Assembly: GCA_001775255.1 (NCBI GenBank) | Contig: MFCJ01000123.1 | Span: 1 to 6,229 of the forward strand | Direction of reading: 5' to 3' | Source of the DNA: Candidatus Dadabacteria bacterium RIFCSPHIGHO2_12_FULL_53_21 | Lineage (GTDB): Bacteria > Desulfobacterota_D > UBA1144 > Nemesobacterales > UBA2774 | DNA: 6,229 bases | In this document: piece by piece, positions 1 through 5,885 of the stretch | How positions within the stretch are numbered: position 1 is the stretch's first letter | Layout of the letters: every line of letters begins with the position of its first letter | Translations under genes and position numbers: made by a program | Notes under the pieces: model-generated | What the model was told of the DNA's origin: nothing | Seen by the model: only the letters and a program-made list of their open reading frames with translations | Database searches by the model: none

Positions 1-23
1 TAAGCACGGTCTGAAACACGGCG

Positions 24-66
24 AAGTCCGGGGGGATTAGGCCTGTTTCCCCTTACCGCCGGACTT
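24..66. repeat. Inverted repeat, possible terminator
   Basis: AAGTCCGG (24-31) is the exact reverse complement of CCGGACTT (59-66). The 27-base interior could pair further through GGGG (32-35) and CCCC (49-52). It lies just beyond the 3' end of the minus-strand gene at 108-578. The flank on the plus-strand side is pyrimidine-rich but has no clean T run, so a terminator role, for this gene or for an unseen gene to the left, is only a guess. Confidence 0.3.
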
Positions 67-107
67 GACTCTCTTTCGCTTCTCTATTTATTCAGGACTT
101 TATTTTT

Positions 108-578
108 TCAGGACTTGGGTTTGACGACGTACATGTTGGGGTTCTGGAGCCTCACCGCCTGGAGCCTCTGCTGTATGAGGGAGGCGAACCTTTTCAGGAG
201 CTCGTAACCCAGGTCGTGGTCTTCCTCGCACTTCGTGCGTATGAACGTGCCGTCGAGCACGACCGTCTTCGTCGGGGCCACGGCCTTCGCGTCGAAGTGG
301 CAGAGATGTGGAGGGAAGAGCCAGCCCCAGCCGAGCACGTCTCCTTCTCCGATCATCTGTATGGTTATCGGGTCCCTGTCGGGGGCGAGCCTCGTTTCGA
401 GCGCCACTATGCCCTCCTGGATTATGTATAACTTGTCGGCCTTGTCGCTCTCGTGGAATATAAACTCCCCTTCCTTGAACGCGGCGTGCGCGGCCTTCTT
501 TACTATCATGTCCAGATACTTCTTTTCGAGCCCCTTGAAGCAGTAGTGCTCGCTCAATATAGATTCGAGTGTTTGCAT
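108..578 (-). CDS. Cyclic-nucleotide-binding (Crp-like sensor) domain protein without HTH
   Basis: A 156-residue protein made almost entirely of a cNMP-binding beta-roll. A short N-terminal helix precedes the typical FKEGEFIFHESDKADKLYIIQEG stretch in two parts: FKEGEFIFHE (34-43) and ADKLYIIQEG (47-56). The phosphate-binding-cassette region starts at IGEGDVLGWGWLFPP (76-90), and a long C-helix follows at about 122-145. The protein ends at residue 156, right after that helix, so the winged-helix DNA-binding domain of Crp/Fnr proteins (usual length about 200-230) is absent. The Crp cassette arginine (the R of R-S/T-A) appears to be replaced within HFDAKAV (94-100), so classical cAMP binding is doubtful. 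It is probably a cytoplasmic ligand-sensing or protein-interaction module. The start is supported by GGGAGA nine bases upstream of the ATG. The gene is divergent from the DUF2007 gene. Ligand and partner are unknown; the domain assignment is firm. Confidence 0.85.
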   Translation of the reverse strand: MQTLESILSEHYCFKGLEKKYLDMIVKKAAHAAFKEGEFIFHESDKADKLYIIQEGIVALETRLAPDRDPITIQMIGEGDVLGWGWLFPPHLCHFDAKAVAPTKTVVLDGTFIRTKCEEDHDLGYELLKRFASLIQQRLQAVRLQNPNMYVVKPKS

Positions 579-616
579 AGCGGCATTCTCCCGGAGAAAG
601 GCGATTGTACGGAATA

Positions 617-645
617 ATTATATCATGTTTAAAGGCGGGATAAAT
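617..645 (-). promoter_or_regulatory. Probable promoter of the cNMP-binding gene
   Basis: On the minus strand a perfect TATAAT lies at 622-617, about 40 bases before the start codon, which would give a leader of roughly 30 nt carrying the GGGAGA ribosome-binding site. No good -35 hexamer is seen at the expected place (about 640-645), where the sequence is AT-rich and palindromic, so the promoter may depend on an activator. Confidence 0.45.
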
Positions 646-652
646 TTTTATC
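639..652. promoter_or_regulatory. AT-rich palindrome GATAAATTTTTATC, copy 1
   Basis: GATAAA and TTTATC are perfect inverted arms around TT. The core 12-mer ATAAATTTTTAT recurs at 1146-1157 upstream of the pnt promoter. It lies in the -35 region of the minus-strand promoter, so it could be a protein-binding site or simply an AT-rich promoter element. Confidence 0.3.
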
Positions 653-667
653 GGGTATGTTTACCCG
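652..667. promoter_or_regulatory. Palindromic operator candidate CGGGTA-N4-TACCCG
   Basis: Perfect 6-bp arms CGGGTA (652-657) and TACCCG (662-667) flank TGTT. A third half-site, CGGGTA, is at 686-691. The palindrome sits between the two divergent genes, about 45 bases upstream of the minus-strand -10 box and just upstream of a plus-strand TATAAT. Its dyad symmetry suggests a dimeric regulator. It is not accounted for by the adjacent cNMP-binding protein, which has no DNA-binding domain. Confidence 0.4.
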
Positions 668-675
668 GTTCAATA

Positions 676-681
676 TATAAT
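676..681 (+). promoter_or_regulatory. Possible -10 box (TATAAT) of the DUF2007 gene
   Basis: A perfect TATAAT lies 64 bases upstream of the DUF2007 start. The matching -35 position is occupied by the CGGGTA/TACCCG palindrome rather than a TTGACA-like hexamer, so a bound regulator would either block or replace the -35 contact. This rests on the hexamer alone. Confidence 0.35.
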
Positions 682-745
682 TATTCGGGTACATTATGGA
701 TAGGAGCGCGGATTATATCAGGCCCTATCCGGCAATCCTTACAAT

Positions 746-1090
746 ATGAAGAGACTATATACCCCGTCTGACGAATCGGAGCTCGTATTCCTGAAAAGCA
801 TGTTCGAGGCCTCGGGGATGCCCTATTATGTCCAGAACGAGCACTTCGGCTCCATGTACGTGGGCGCGTACATGAGCGCGTTAAACGCGAAGACGATAAT
901 GGTCCCCGATGACATATTTGATGACGCGAAGGACCTCATACTGAGCGTAAAGAGCGACGCCGTGTTCGAGGACGAGCGCGGAGGGGGCGGGGACGGCGGT
1001 GAAAGCCCGCTCGAAACATTGCTCAAATATCTCCCGCTCGGCTGGCTCTTCCCGGGCTCCGGGGGGAAGAAGGGCGGAAAATCGGAATGA
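746..1090 (+). CDS. DUF2007 family putative signal-transducing protein
   Basis: A 114-residue cytoplasmic protein. Residues 1-70 match the DUF2007 pattern: KRLYTPSDESELVFLKSMFE (2-21), then a G-M-P-Y-Y-V-Q-N-E segment (24-32), and IMVPDDIFDDAKDLI (51-65), giving an alternating beta-alpha-beta fold related to small regulatory ferredoxin-like domains. DUF2007 proteins are annotated as prokaryotic signal transducers, but their ligand and targets are not established. Residues 79-85 form a glycine-rich linker, followed by a short hydrophobic LLKYLPLGWLF segment (92-102) and a Gly/Lys tail, an extension beyond the core domain. No clear Shine-Dalgarno sequence precedes this ATG; the start was chosen because the family consensus begins at the first residues. 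It is transcribed divergently from the cNMP-binding gene, so the two may share control. Confidence 0.75.
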   Translation: MKRLYTPSDESELVFLKSMFEASGMPYYVQNEHFGSMYVGAYMSALNAKTIMVPDDIFDDAKDLILSVKSDAVFEDERGGGGDGGESPLETLLKYLPLGWLFPGSGGKKGGKSE

Positions 1091-1145
1091 CCGCGCCCTC
1101 TGTAGCTCCGGTTATTCGGCAGTACGCCCCCAGCCGCCCCGGGGA

Positions 1146-1157
1146 ATAAATTTTTAT
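1146..1157. promoter_or_regulatory. AT-rich palindromic 12-mer, copy 2
   Basis: ATAAATTTTTAT is identical to bases 640-651. It is again embedded in longer inverted arms (AATAAA-TT-TTTATT, 1145-1158). It ends 18 bases before the -35 hexamer of the pnt promoter, where an UP element or regulator site would lie. CCCC/GGGG pairing just before it (about 1127-1144) followed by this T-rich stretch could alternatively make it the terminator of the DUF2007 gene. Confidence 0.3.
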
Positions 1158-1175
1158 TATTCAGGCCTCCTAACC

Positions 1176-1203
1176 TTGACTGATTAAAAAATATTAATAG
1201 AAT
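1176..1203 (+). promoter_or_regulatory. Probable sigma70-type promoter of the pnt operon
   Basis: TTGACT (1176-1181) is separated by 16 bases from TAGAAT (1198-1203), each one mismatch from consensus. This predicts a start near 1210 and a leader of about 130 nt before pntAA. The rest of the leader (1217-1328) shows no recognised riboswitch or attenuator. Confidence 0.55.
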
Positions 1204-1338
1204 CATAAAGCGCTTATTTCCTGAAAGTGATATTCGGTGTGGAATGGTACGCGGGTTTTATGGTAGATTCGATATTGACGCCGGGCTTGTGGTTAGGTAA
1301 TTTCTAGTCCCCGAATTGATAAGGACGCGGAGATAATA

Positions 1339-2472
1339 ATGCGCGTAGGAATAATAAAAGAGACACTCGAAGGCGAGCGCCGCGTTGCGGCGGTGCCCGA
1401 GACCGTGAGCAAGATGACGAAGGCAGGGACGGAGGTCCTGGTCGAATCAGGTGCCGGTGTTTCGTCTTTCATAAGCGACAGGGAGTTCGGGGAGGCGGGG
1501 GCCGTTATCTCGCCGTCCAGGGACGAGCTGCTTTCGGGCGTGGATATCTTATTAAAGGTGAACAAGCCCACCCTGGACGAAATCGGAAAATTAAAAGAAG
1601 GGGCAATAGTAATGTCGTTCCTCCAGCCGTTCTCGAGCCCCGAAGAGATAAAGAAGATGGCCGAGAGGAAGATTTCGGCGCTCTCCATGGAGATGGTGCC
1701 GAGGATCACGCGCGCCCAGAGAATAGACGCGCTCTCCACGATGAGCACTGTCGCGGGCTATAAGGTAGTCCTCCTGGCGGCAAACGCGTGCGGCAGGTTT
1801 TTCCCGATGCTATCCACTGCGGCGGGGACCATTCATCCGGCGAAGGCGATAATCATCGGCGCGGGCGTCGCGGGGCTCCAGGCCATAGCCACGGCGAAGC
1901 GCCTCGGGGCGGTCGTGACCGCTTTTGACGTGAGGCCGGCGGCGGGCGAGCAGGTAAAGAGCCTGGGCGCGGAATTCGTATCGCTCGAAGTCCCCCACGA
2001 GCAGGCGGAGGACACGGGCGGATACGCGAAGGAGCTGCCGCCCGAATTCTACAAGAGCGAGCAGGAGCTTATACGCAAATACTCTAAAGACTCGGACATT
2101 ATAATCAGTACGGCCCTCATACCCGGAAAACGGGCCCCCATACTCATCACGGAAGAGATGGTGAGGGAGATGAAGCCCGGCTCCGTAATCGTGGACATGG
2201 CTGTCGAGCACGGCGGGAACTGTACGCTCTCGGAACCGGGGAAAGAGGTGTTAAAACACGGGGTAACTATAATAGGGTTCCCGAACATACCGGCCCTGAT
2301 GCCGGTTCACGCGAGCCTTCTCTACGCGAGGAACATACTCGCGTTCCTCAATCTCATCTCGCCCGACGGGAAATCCGCCGTCCTCAACCTCGAGGACGAT
2401 ATAATAAAGGGTTCGCTTATCACACACGCGGGAGAGGTCGTGCACCCGGCCATAAAAGAGGCCGTGAAATAA
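1339..2472 (+). CDS. pntAA: NAD(P) transhydrogenase subunit alpha part 1 (domain I, NAD(H)-binding)
   Basis: This cytoplasmic domain I binds NAD(H) and passes hydride to domain III during NADH + NADP+ = NAD+ + NADPH, coupled to proton movement through the membrane. The 377 residues match the stand-alone PntAA of Rhodospirillum-type enzymes. The N-terminal MRVGIIKETLEGERRVAAVP is the family signature shared with alanine dehydrogenase. The RQD loop is present at PRITRAQRID (121-130; Arg122, Gln127, Asp130 with family spacing). The NAD fold glycine motif GAGVAGL is at 174-180, with the strand-end acidic residue in AFDVR (195-199). MAVEHGGNC (287-295) is another family signature. The protein stops before any membrane helices, which are encoded by the next gene. 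GGAG six bases before the ATG supports the start. It is the first gene of a three-gene operon, with 19 bases to pntAB. No missing key residue was seen. Confidence 0.97.
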   Translation: MRVGIIKETLEGERRVAAVPETVSKMTKAGTEVLVESGAGVSSFISDREFGEAGAVISPSRDELLSGVDILLKVNKPTLDEIGKLKEGAIVMSFLQPFSSPEEIKKMAERKISALSMEMVPRITRAQRIDALSTMSTVAGYKVVLLAANACGRFFPMLSTAAGTIHPAKAIIIGAGVAGLQAIATAKRLGAVVTAFDVRPAAGEQVKSLGAEFVSLEVPHEQAEDTGGYAKELPPEFYKSEQELIRKYSKDSDIIISTALIPGKRAPILITEEMVREMKPGSVIVDMAVEHGGNCTLSEPGKEVLKHGVTIIGFPNIPALMPVHASLLYARNILAFLNLISPDGKSAVLNLEDDIIKGSLITHAGEVVHPAIKEAVK

Positions 2473-2491
2473 AGAAAGGAGGCGTCGTCAC

Positions 2492-2794
2492 ATGGACGGA
2501 GCGTTATTAGTCGCGGGATTATATATATTCATGCTTGCAGCATTCCTCGGGTTCCTCGTTGTATCCAGGGTACCGCCGCTCCTCCATACGCCGCTCATGT
2601 CGGCCACTAACGCGATATCCGCTATCATAGTGGTAGCCGCGATACTCGTCACGGGCGGCAGGCACGGCACCGTCGTGACGGTGCTCGGCACTATAGCCGT
2701 CGCGTGCGCGATGTGTAACGTGGTCGGCGGGTTCCTGATCACCGAGCGTATGCTTAAAATGTTCAAAAAAGGGGACGGTAAGAGCGAGAAATGA
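2492..2794 (+). CDS. pntAB: NAD(P) transhydrogenase subunit alpha part 2 (membrane domain II)
   Basis: A 100-residue membrane subunit that supplies the alpha-side helices of the proton channel. Three hydrophobic segments are visible at about 3-23, 36-54 and 58-83. The family signature VPPLLHTPLMSATNAISAI is at 27-45. The tail after residue 84 is basic and hydrophilic (KMFKKGDGKSEK) and probably faces the cytoplasm. In enterobacterial PntA these helices are fused to domain I; here they are a separate gene, as in Rhodospirillum rubrum. A strong AGGAGG (2477-2482) nine bases upstream sets the start. Its stop overlaps the pntB start in ATGA (2791-2794), implying translational coupling and balanced synthesis. 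Confidence 0.95.
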   Translation: MDGALLVAGLYIFMLAAFLGFLVVSRVPPLLHTPLMSATNAISAIIVVAAILVTGGRHGTVVTVLGTIAVACAMCNVVGGFLITERMLKMFKKGDGKSEK

Positions 2795-4185
2795 CGAGCC
2801 ATATATTCACCAACATCGTATACCTTATTTCGGCCCTGCTTTTCATTCTCGGACTCAAGGGCCTGAACTCTCCCGAGACCGCGCGCCGCGGACAGAAGAT
2901 GGCCGCCCTCGGTATGACCATGGCCATAATCGGGACCCTCATACAGCACGAGGTAGTCACGTATGAATGGATAATAGTCGGTCTCGTGATCGGATCCATA
3001 GTCGGTATCGGTATCGCGGCATGGACCCCGATGACGAAGATGCCCGAGCGGACCGCGCTCTCGCACGCGTTCGGGGCGCTCGCCGCGGCGCTGGTCGGCG
3101 TCGCCGAGTACTATCACGGCCAGGACCTGAACACGGTCAGGATGTCCGCGATAGGCTCTGAAGTGATGCTCGGGAGCCTGACGTTCACGGGCAGCATGAT
3201 GGCCTTCGGCAAGCTCCAGGGTATCCTGCCCGGATCTCCCTGGACTTATAAGGGTCAGAACGTCTTCAACGTATCGCTCCTCGCCGTGATAGCGCTTATC
3301 GTAATAATATTAGTTTTCTTTCCGTCTACGAGCTTTCTCTTCTATCTCGGGCTCGTGCTCGCCCTTACGTTCGGCGTAATGCTCATCCTGCCCATAGGCG
3401 CGGCCGATATGCCGACCGTTATTTCGATATTGAACTCCTACGCCGGTATATCCGCTGCGCTCCTCGGGTTCGCGCTCAATAACAAGATCCTCATCATCGC
3501 GGGCGCGCTCGACGGCGCTTCCGGCTTCATACTTTCGATCATCATGTGCAGGGCGATGAACCGCTCCTTCACGAACGTGCTCTTCGGCGCGTTCGGGAAG
3601 ATAACACCGCCTGTGGACGGGGCCGCAGCGCCCGAGGACACGGGCAACAAGCAGGTCCACTCGGGTACGCCGAAGGAGGCCGCTGAAATCTTCAAGAATT
3701 CGAAGTCCGTCATCATCGTCCCCGGATACGGAATGGCCGCCGCGCAGGCCCAGCACAACGTGAGGGAATTGGCCGACATACTGAAAGCGCAGGGGACGGA
3801 TGTGAAATACGCCATACACCCCGTCGCGGGAAGGATGCCCGGACACATGAACGTGCTCCTGGCCGAGGCGAACGTGCCCTACGACGTGCTCTTCGACATG
3901 GACGACATAAACCCCGAATTCCCGGACGCGGACGTGGCGCTCGTTATCGGGGCGAACGACGTGACGAACCCTGCGGCGCGCCACGACACGGCGAGCCCGA
4001 TTTACGGGATGCCGATACTCGACGTGGACAAGGCGAAGCACGTAATGGTCGTCAAGCGCAGCATGAACCCCGGTTTCGCGGGTATCGAGAACGAGCTTTA
4101 CTTCAACGACAGGACCATGATGGTGTTCGGCGACGCCAAGACCGTCGTGGGGAATATCACGAAAGAGTTGAACGACCTTAAGTAA
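2791..4185 (+). CDS. pntB: NAD(P) transhydrogenase subunit beta (domains II and III)
   Basis: At 464 residues it has the full family length. The N-terminal half (about 8-252) has roughly nine hydrophobic helices forming the beta part of the proton channel. His92 in ALSHAFGALAAALVG (89-103) corresponds to the conserved proton-path histidine (His91 in E. coli numbering). A hydrophilic linker (about 256-300) leads to the cytoplasmic NADP(H)-binding domain III (about 301-464). There GYGMAAAQAQ (312-321) is the nucleotide-binding glycine motif, GRMPGHMNVLLAEA (347-360) is a conserved loop, GANDVTNPAAR (387-397) is another, and KRSMNPGFAGIENELYF (422-438) supplies the lysine/arginine contacts to the NADP 2'-phosphate. 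It assembles with PntAA and PntAB into the complete enzyme. Translation is coupled to pntAB by a 4-base overlap; only a weak GAGCGAG precedes the start. A hairpin and T run follow the stop. Confidence 0.97.
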   Translation: MTSHIFTNIVYLISALLFILGLKGLNSPETARRGQKMAALGMTMAIIGTLIQHEVVTYEWIIVGLVIGSIVGIGIAAWTPMTKMPERTALSHAFGALAAALVGVAEYYHGQDLNTVRMSAIGSEVMLGSLTFTGSMMAFGKLQGILPGSPWTYKGQNVFNVSLLAVIALIVIILVFFPSTSFLFYLGLVLALTFGVMLILPIGAADMPTVISILNSYAGISAALLGFALNNKILIIAGALDGASGFILSIIMCRAMNRSFTNVLFGAFGKITPPVDGAAAPEDTGNKQVHSGTPKEAAEIFKNSKSVIIVPGYGMAAAQAQHNVRELADILKAQGTDVKYAIHPVAGRMPGHMNVLLAEANVPYDVLFDMDDINPEFPDADVALVIGANDVTNPAARHDTASPIYGMPILDVDKAKHVMVVKRSMNPGFAGIENELYFNDRTMMVFGDAKTVVGNITKELNDLK

Positions 4186-4216
4186 AAGAGGGCGTCTTTC
4201 CGTCTCGCCTTTTTTA
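4185..4216 (+). terminator. Probable intrinsic terminator of the pnt operon
   Basis: GGCG (4191-4194) pairs with CGCC (4206-4209). The outer stem is extended by the A-rich 4185-4190 pairing with a run of six T residues (4210-4215), including G-U pairs. The core is short and the loop is 11 bases, so efficiency is uncertain. Its position immediately after the pntB stop and its T tract support the call. Confidence 0.55.
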
Positions 4217-4220
4217 TTCT

Positions 4221-4246
4221 GTCATTCCCGAGAAATCGGGAATCCA
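4221..4246. repeat. Dispersed hairpin element with GAAA loop
   Basis: ATTCCCGA (4224-4231), GAAA, TCGGGAAT (4236-4243) form a perfect 8-bp stem. The sequence starts with GTC and ends with CCA; in my recollection it belongs to a type of short extragenic palindrome scattered through many environmental genomes. Only one copy is in this window. Confidence 0.6.
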
Positions 4247-4266
4247 TTTGTAGTCACCCTGAACTA

Positions 4267-4291
4267 CGTTTCTGAGCGCGCGCAAGAAACG
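4267..4291. repeat. Inverted repeat CGTTTCT/AGAAACG
   Basis: Seven-base perfect arms (4267-4273 and 4285-4291) enclose an 11-base loop containing GCGCGC. Its meaning is unknown. From here to about 4370 no gene and no further structure were seen. Confidence 0.35.
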
Positions 4292-4373
4292 GACGCCAAT
4301 GGCCGAATCCAATGATGTAACTATTCTCCGCTTATTCGTTTATCAATCCAAAATATTCAGGGTCTCGTCTTTC

Positions 4374-4410
4374 ACCCGTTCGTGCTGAGCTTGTCGAAGT
4401 ATGAACGGGT
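4374..4410. repeat. Palindromic repeat unit with GAGCTTGTCGAAG core, copy 1
   Basis: ACCCGTTC (4374-4381) and GAACGGGT (4403-4410) are perfect 8-bp arms around a 21-base loop that carries CTGAGCTTGTCGAAG. A related unit follows at 4471-4522. This is a widely dispersed extragenic repeat type in environmental bacteria, as I recall it; the internal relationship of the two units is seen directly. Confidence 0.6.
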
Positions 4411-4470
4411 TGGGCTTCCTCTTTCCTGAGAAGTCACTTCACACCCGTCTGCCAGCGGCGACCCGCCGCC

Positions 4471-4522
4471 CGTTCGTCCTGAGCAGGAGCCTGTCCTGAG
4501 CTTGTCGAAGGGTCGAAGGACG
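4471..4522. repeat. Palindromic repeat unit with GAGCTTGTCGAAG core, copy 2
   Basis: It begins CGTTCGTCCTGAGC, differing by one base from CGTTCGTGCTGAGC in copy 1 (4377-4390), and also contains CTGAGCTTGTCGAAG (4496-4510). CGTCCT (4475-4480) can pair with AGGACG (4517-4522). The doubled CCTGAGC and GTCGAAG motifs suggest two overlapping or nested units. Confidence 0.55.
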
Positions 4523-4537
4523 TCATTCCCAAAGCAT

Positions 4538-4600
4538 ATGGGACATCGGGACACATGATCCGGGTATATACCCAGCCCGTCTGTCCCATTGTCCCAAAGT
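4538..4600. repeat. Left copy of the hairpin element flanking the kinase gene
   Basis: Bases 4548-4600 are identical to 5897-5949 (53 of 53), in the same orientation; the first part (4538-4547) differs slightly between copies. Arms TGGGACATCGGGACA (4539-4553) and TGTCCCATTGTCCCA (4582-4596) pair at 13 of 15 positions, and the interior holds the perfect palindrome GGGTATATACCC (4562-4573). The structure is like a small non-autonomous mobile or REP-type element. Confidence 0.8.
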
Positions 4601-4629
4601 TGCACTAATTAAGTTCTTTATCGTATAAT
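4600..4629 (+). promoter_or_regulatory. Possible promoter of the kinase gene
   Basis: TATAAT (4624-4629) lies 41 bases before the kinase start in a very AT-rich stretch. The best upstream hexamer is TTGCAC (4600-4605, 18-base spacing, only three consensus matches), whose first base is the last base of the 53-bp repeat. The element may thus abut the promoter. Confidence 0.4.
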
Positions 4630-4670
4630 TAAACCTAATTATTATATTTTTTTAGATATCTTTTTAGAAT

Positions 4671-5858
4671 ATGAAACACGAAGAGCGTTGGAAAAAAATT
4701 AGAGAAATTGCTCCAGGTGGGCAGGGTATGGTCTACCTCGTTCGAGATAAGCATAAATTTGACGTTGGCTTAATGAACCTGCGCAAGTCCATGGAACTAC
4801 TGATGCGTGATTCCGATGAACTGAAACATAAGGGGTTTGAAGATTTCCAAAACGTTATAAAGGAAATTACACAAATAGATAATGGCTATTTGGGAGCATT
4901 AAAAGAGCTTCATTCACAAAAGGATGCAAGGGATTTCGAGTTAGCTGAAGAACGTATAAAACGAGAGATTCAAGCCATGAAAAGCATAACTCATCCCAAT
5001 CTAATTGAAGTATTGGATACTGATACTGACGGGAAATGGTTTGTAACCAGATATTATAATAAAGGTACTCTCACTAAGAATAGTGCATCTTTTACTGGCA
5101 ATTTCCCTAAGGCTCTTAAAGCGATACGCCCTTTAGTAGAAGGTGTAGCGAAAATTCATGAAGCTGTAAATCAAGCCGGAGATAATCTTGGAATGGTTCA
5201 TCGTGATATTAAACCGGATAACATTTTTGTCTCGGATAATAATGAATTAATACTTGGGGACTTTGGTTTAGTATATTATTCAGAAGATAAGGGCAAGAGG
5301 TTATCGAACACCATTGGTAATGTCGGTAGTACTGATTGGATGCCTCCATGGGCTGCCCGCCGAAGGGTAGACGAAATCAATCCTAAGTTTGATATATTTT
5401 GTCTTGCAAAGACTATATGGTCTATGATTTCCGATACACCTATATTGCCATTTTGGTATTACGAGGATCCTGAATTTAACTTAGAATGCAAATTCCCCAA
5501 TGCTAGATATATGAGCCTCGCTAATGAGTTGTTTTCTAAGTGTATAGTGGAAAAAGAGAAAGATTGTAAAATAGAAAATGCCACAGAATTTCTCAAAGCA
5601 ATCGATGAAATAATAGGGATTATTGAAAATGACGCAGATGTTGTTGATATCTCCGAAAGAGTCTGTGGCGCATGCGGTCGCGGTAAATATGAGCTTAAGG
5701 TTGACCAAGATGATCATGTTTTAGGTGATTATGGGCTAAGGTCTGTTGGCAACCGTAAGTTTAGAATATTTGTGTGTGATCATTGCGGTCATATGCTTTT
5801 ATTTACCGGTCAAGGTAAGGTTCCTGAACCGTGGATAACGAAAAAAAAGGATAGTTAA
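4671..5858 (+). CDS. Hanks-type Ser/Thr protein kinase with C-terminal zinc ribbon
   Basis: A 395-residue soluble kinase with no membrane segment or PASTA/sensor region. Kinase landmarks in order: glycine loop GGQGMVYLV (16-24), ATP-anchoring Lys78 in GALKEL, alpha-C Glu99 in KREIQAM followed by THPNLIEVLD (107-116), catalytic loop HRDIKPDN (177-184, Asp179), and DFG (197-199). The activation segment runs to GSTDWMPPW (219-227), where the usual A-P-E reads P-P-W, so the glutamate that normally pairs with a later arginine is absent. KFDIFCLAKTIWSM (239-252) is the F-helix. An insert of about 45 charged, probably helical residues (about 28-73) separates the glycine loop from Lys78. After residue 325 a zinc ribbon uses C332-x2-C335 and C369-x2-C372. 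The gene is AT-rich, lacks a clear ribosome-binding site, and sits between exact direct repeats, all suggesting acquisition. Catalysis is probable; substrate is unknown. Confidence 0.88.
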   Translation: MKHEERWKKIREIAPGGQGMVYLVRDKHKFDVGLMNLRKSMELLMRDSDELKHKGFEDFQNVIKEITQIDNGYLGALKELHSQKDARDFELAEERIKREIQAMKSITHPNLIEVLDTDTDGKWFVTRYYNKGTLTKNSASFTGNFPKALKAIRPLVEGVAKIHEAVNQAGDNLGMVHRDIKPDNIFVSDNNELILGDFGLVYYSEDKGKRLSNTIGNVGSTDWMPPWAARRRVDEINPKFDIFCLAKTIWSMISDTPILPFWYYEDPEFNLECKFPNARYMSLANELFSKCIVEKEKDCKIENATEFLKAIDEIIGIIENDADVVDISERVCGACGRGKYELKVDQDDHVLGDYGLRSVGNRKFRIFVCDHCGHMLLFTGQGKVPEPWITKKKDS

Positions 5859-5885
5859 GCCTATCTCCCCCCCTCACTCCCCCTG

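Noticed and set aside
2..40. Short plus-strand frame entering from the left edge and ending in TAG
   Set aside because: It would give only 12 residues with no recognisable motif and overlaps the inverted repeat; too short to call the end of a gene.
1339..2472. Alanine dehydrogenase instead of PntAA
   Set aside because: The families share a fold, but the RQD loop motif and the directly following pntAB and pntB genes identify the transhydrogenase subunit.
2472..2791. Frameshifted or broken pntA, since alpha is split in two genes
   Set aside because: The split form with a separate start, a strong AGGAGG and a normal pntAB length is the known three-subunit arrangement, not a mutation.
3310..4041. 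Long minus-strand frame of 243 residues opposite pntB
   Set aside because: Arg/His/Val-rich antisense shadow of a GC-rich gene; pntB on the plus strand is unambiguous.
4221..4522. CRISPR array
   Set aside because: The repeats are palindromic, of different families, unevenly spaced and not separated by constant-length spacers; no cas gene is present.
4372..4605. Minus-strand open frame of 77 residues
   Set aside because: It is built entirely from palindromic repeat sequence (GAGCTTGTCGAAG units and the TGGGACA hairpin) and has no ribosome-binding site; a translated repeat, not a gene.
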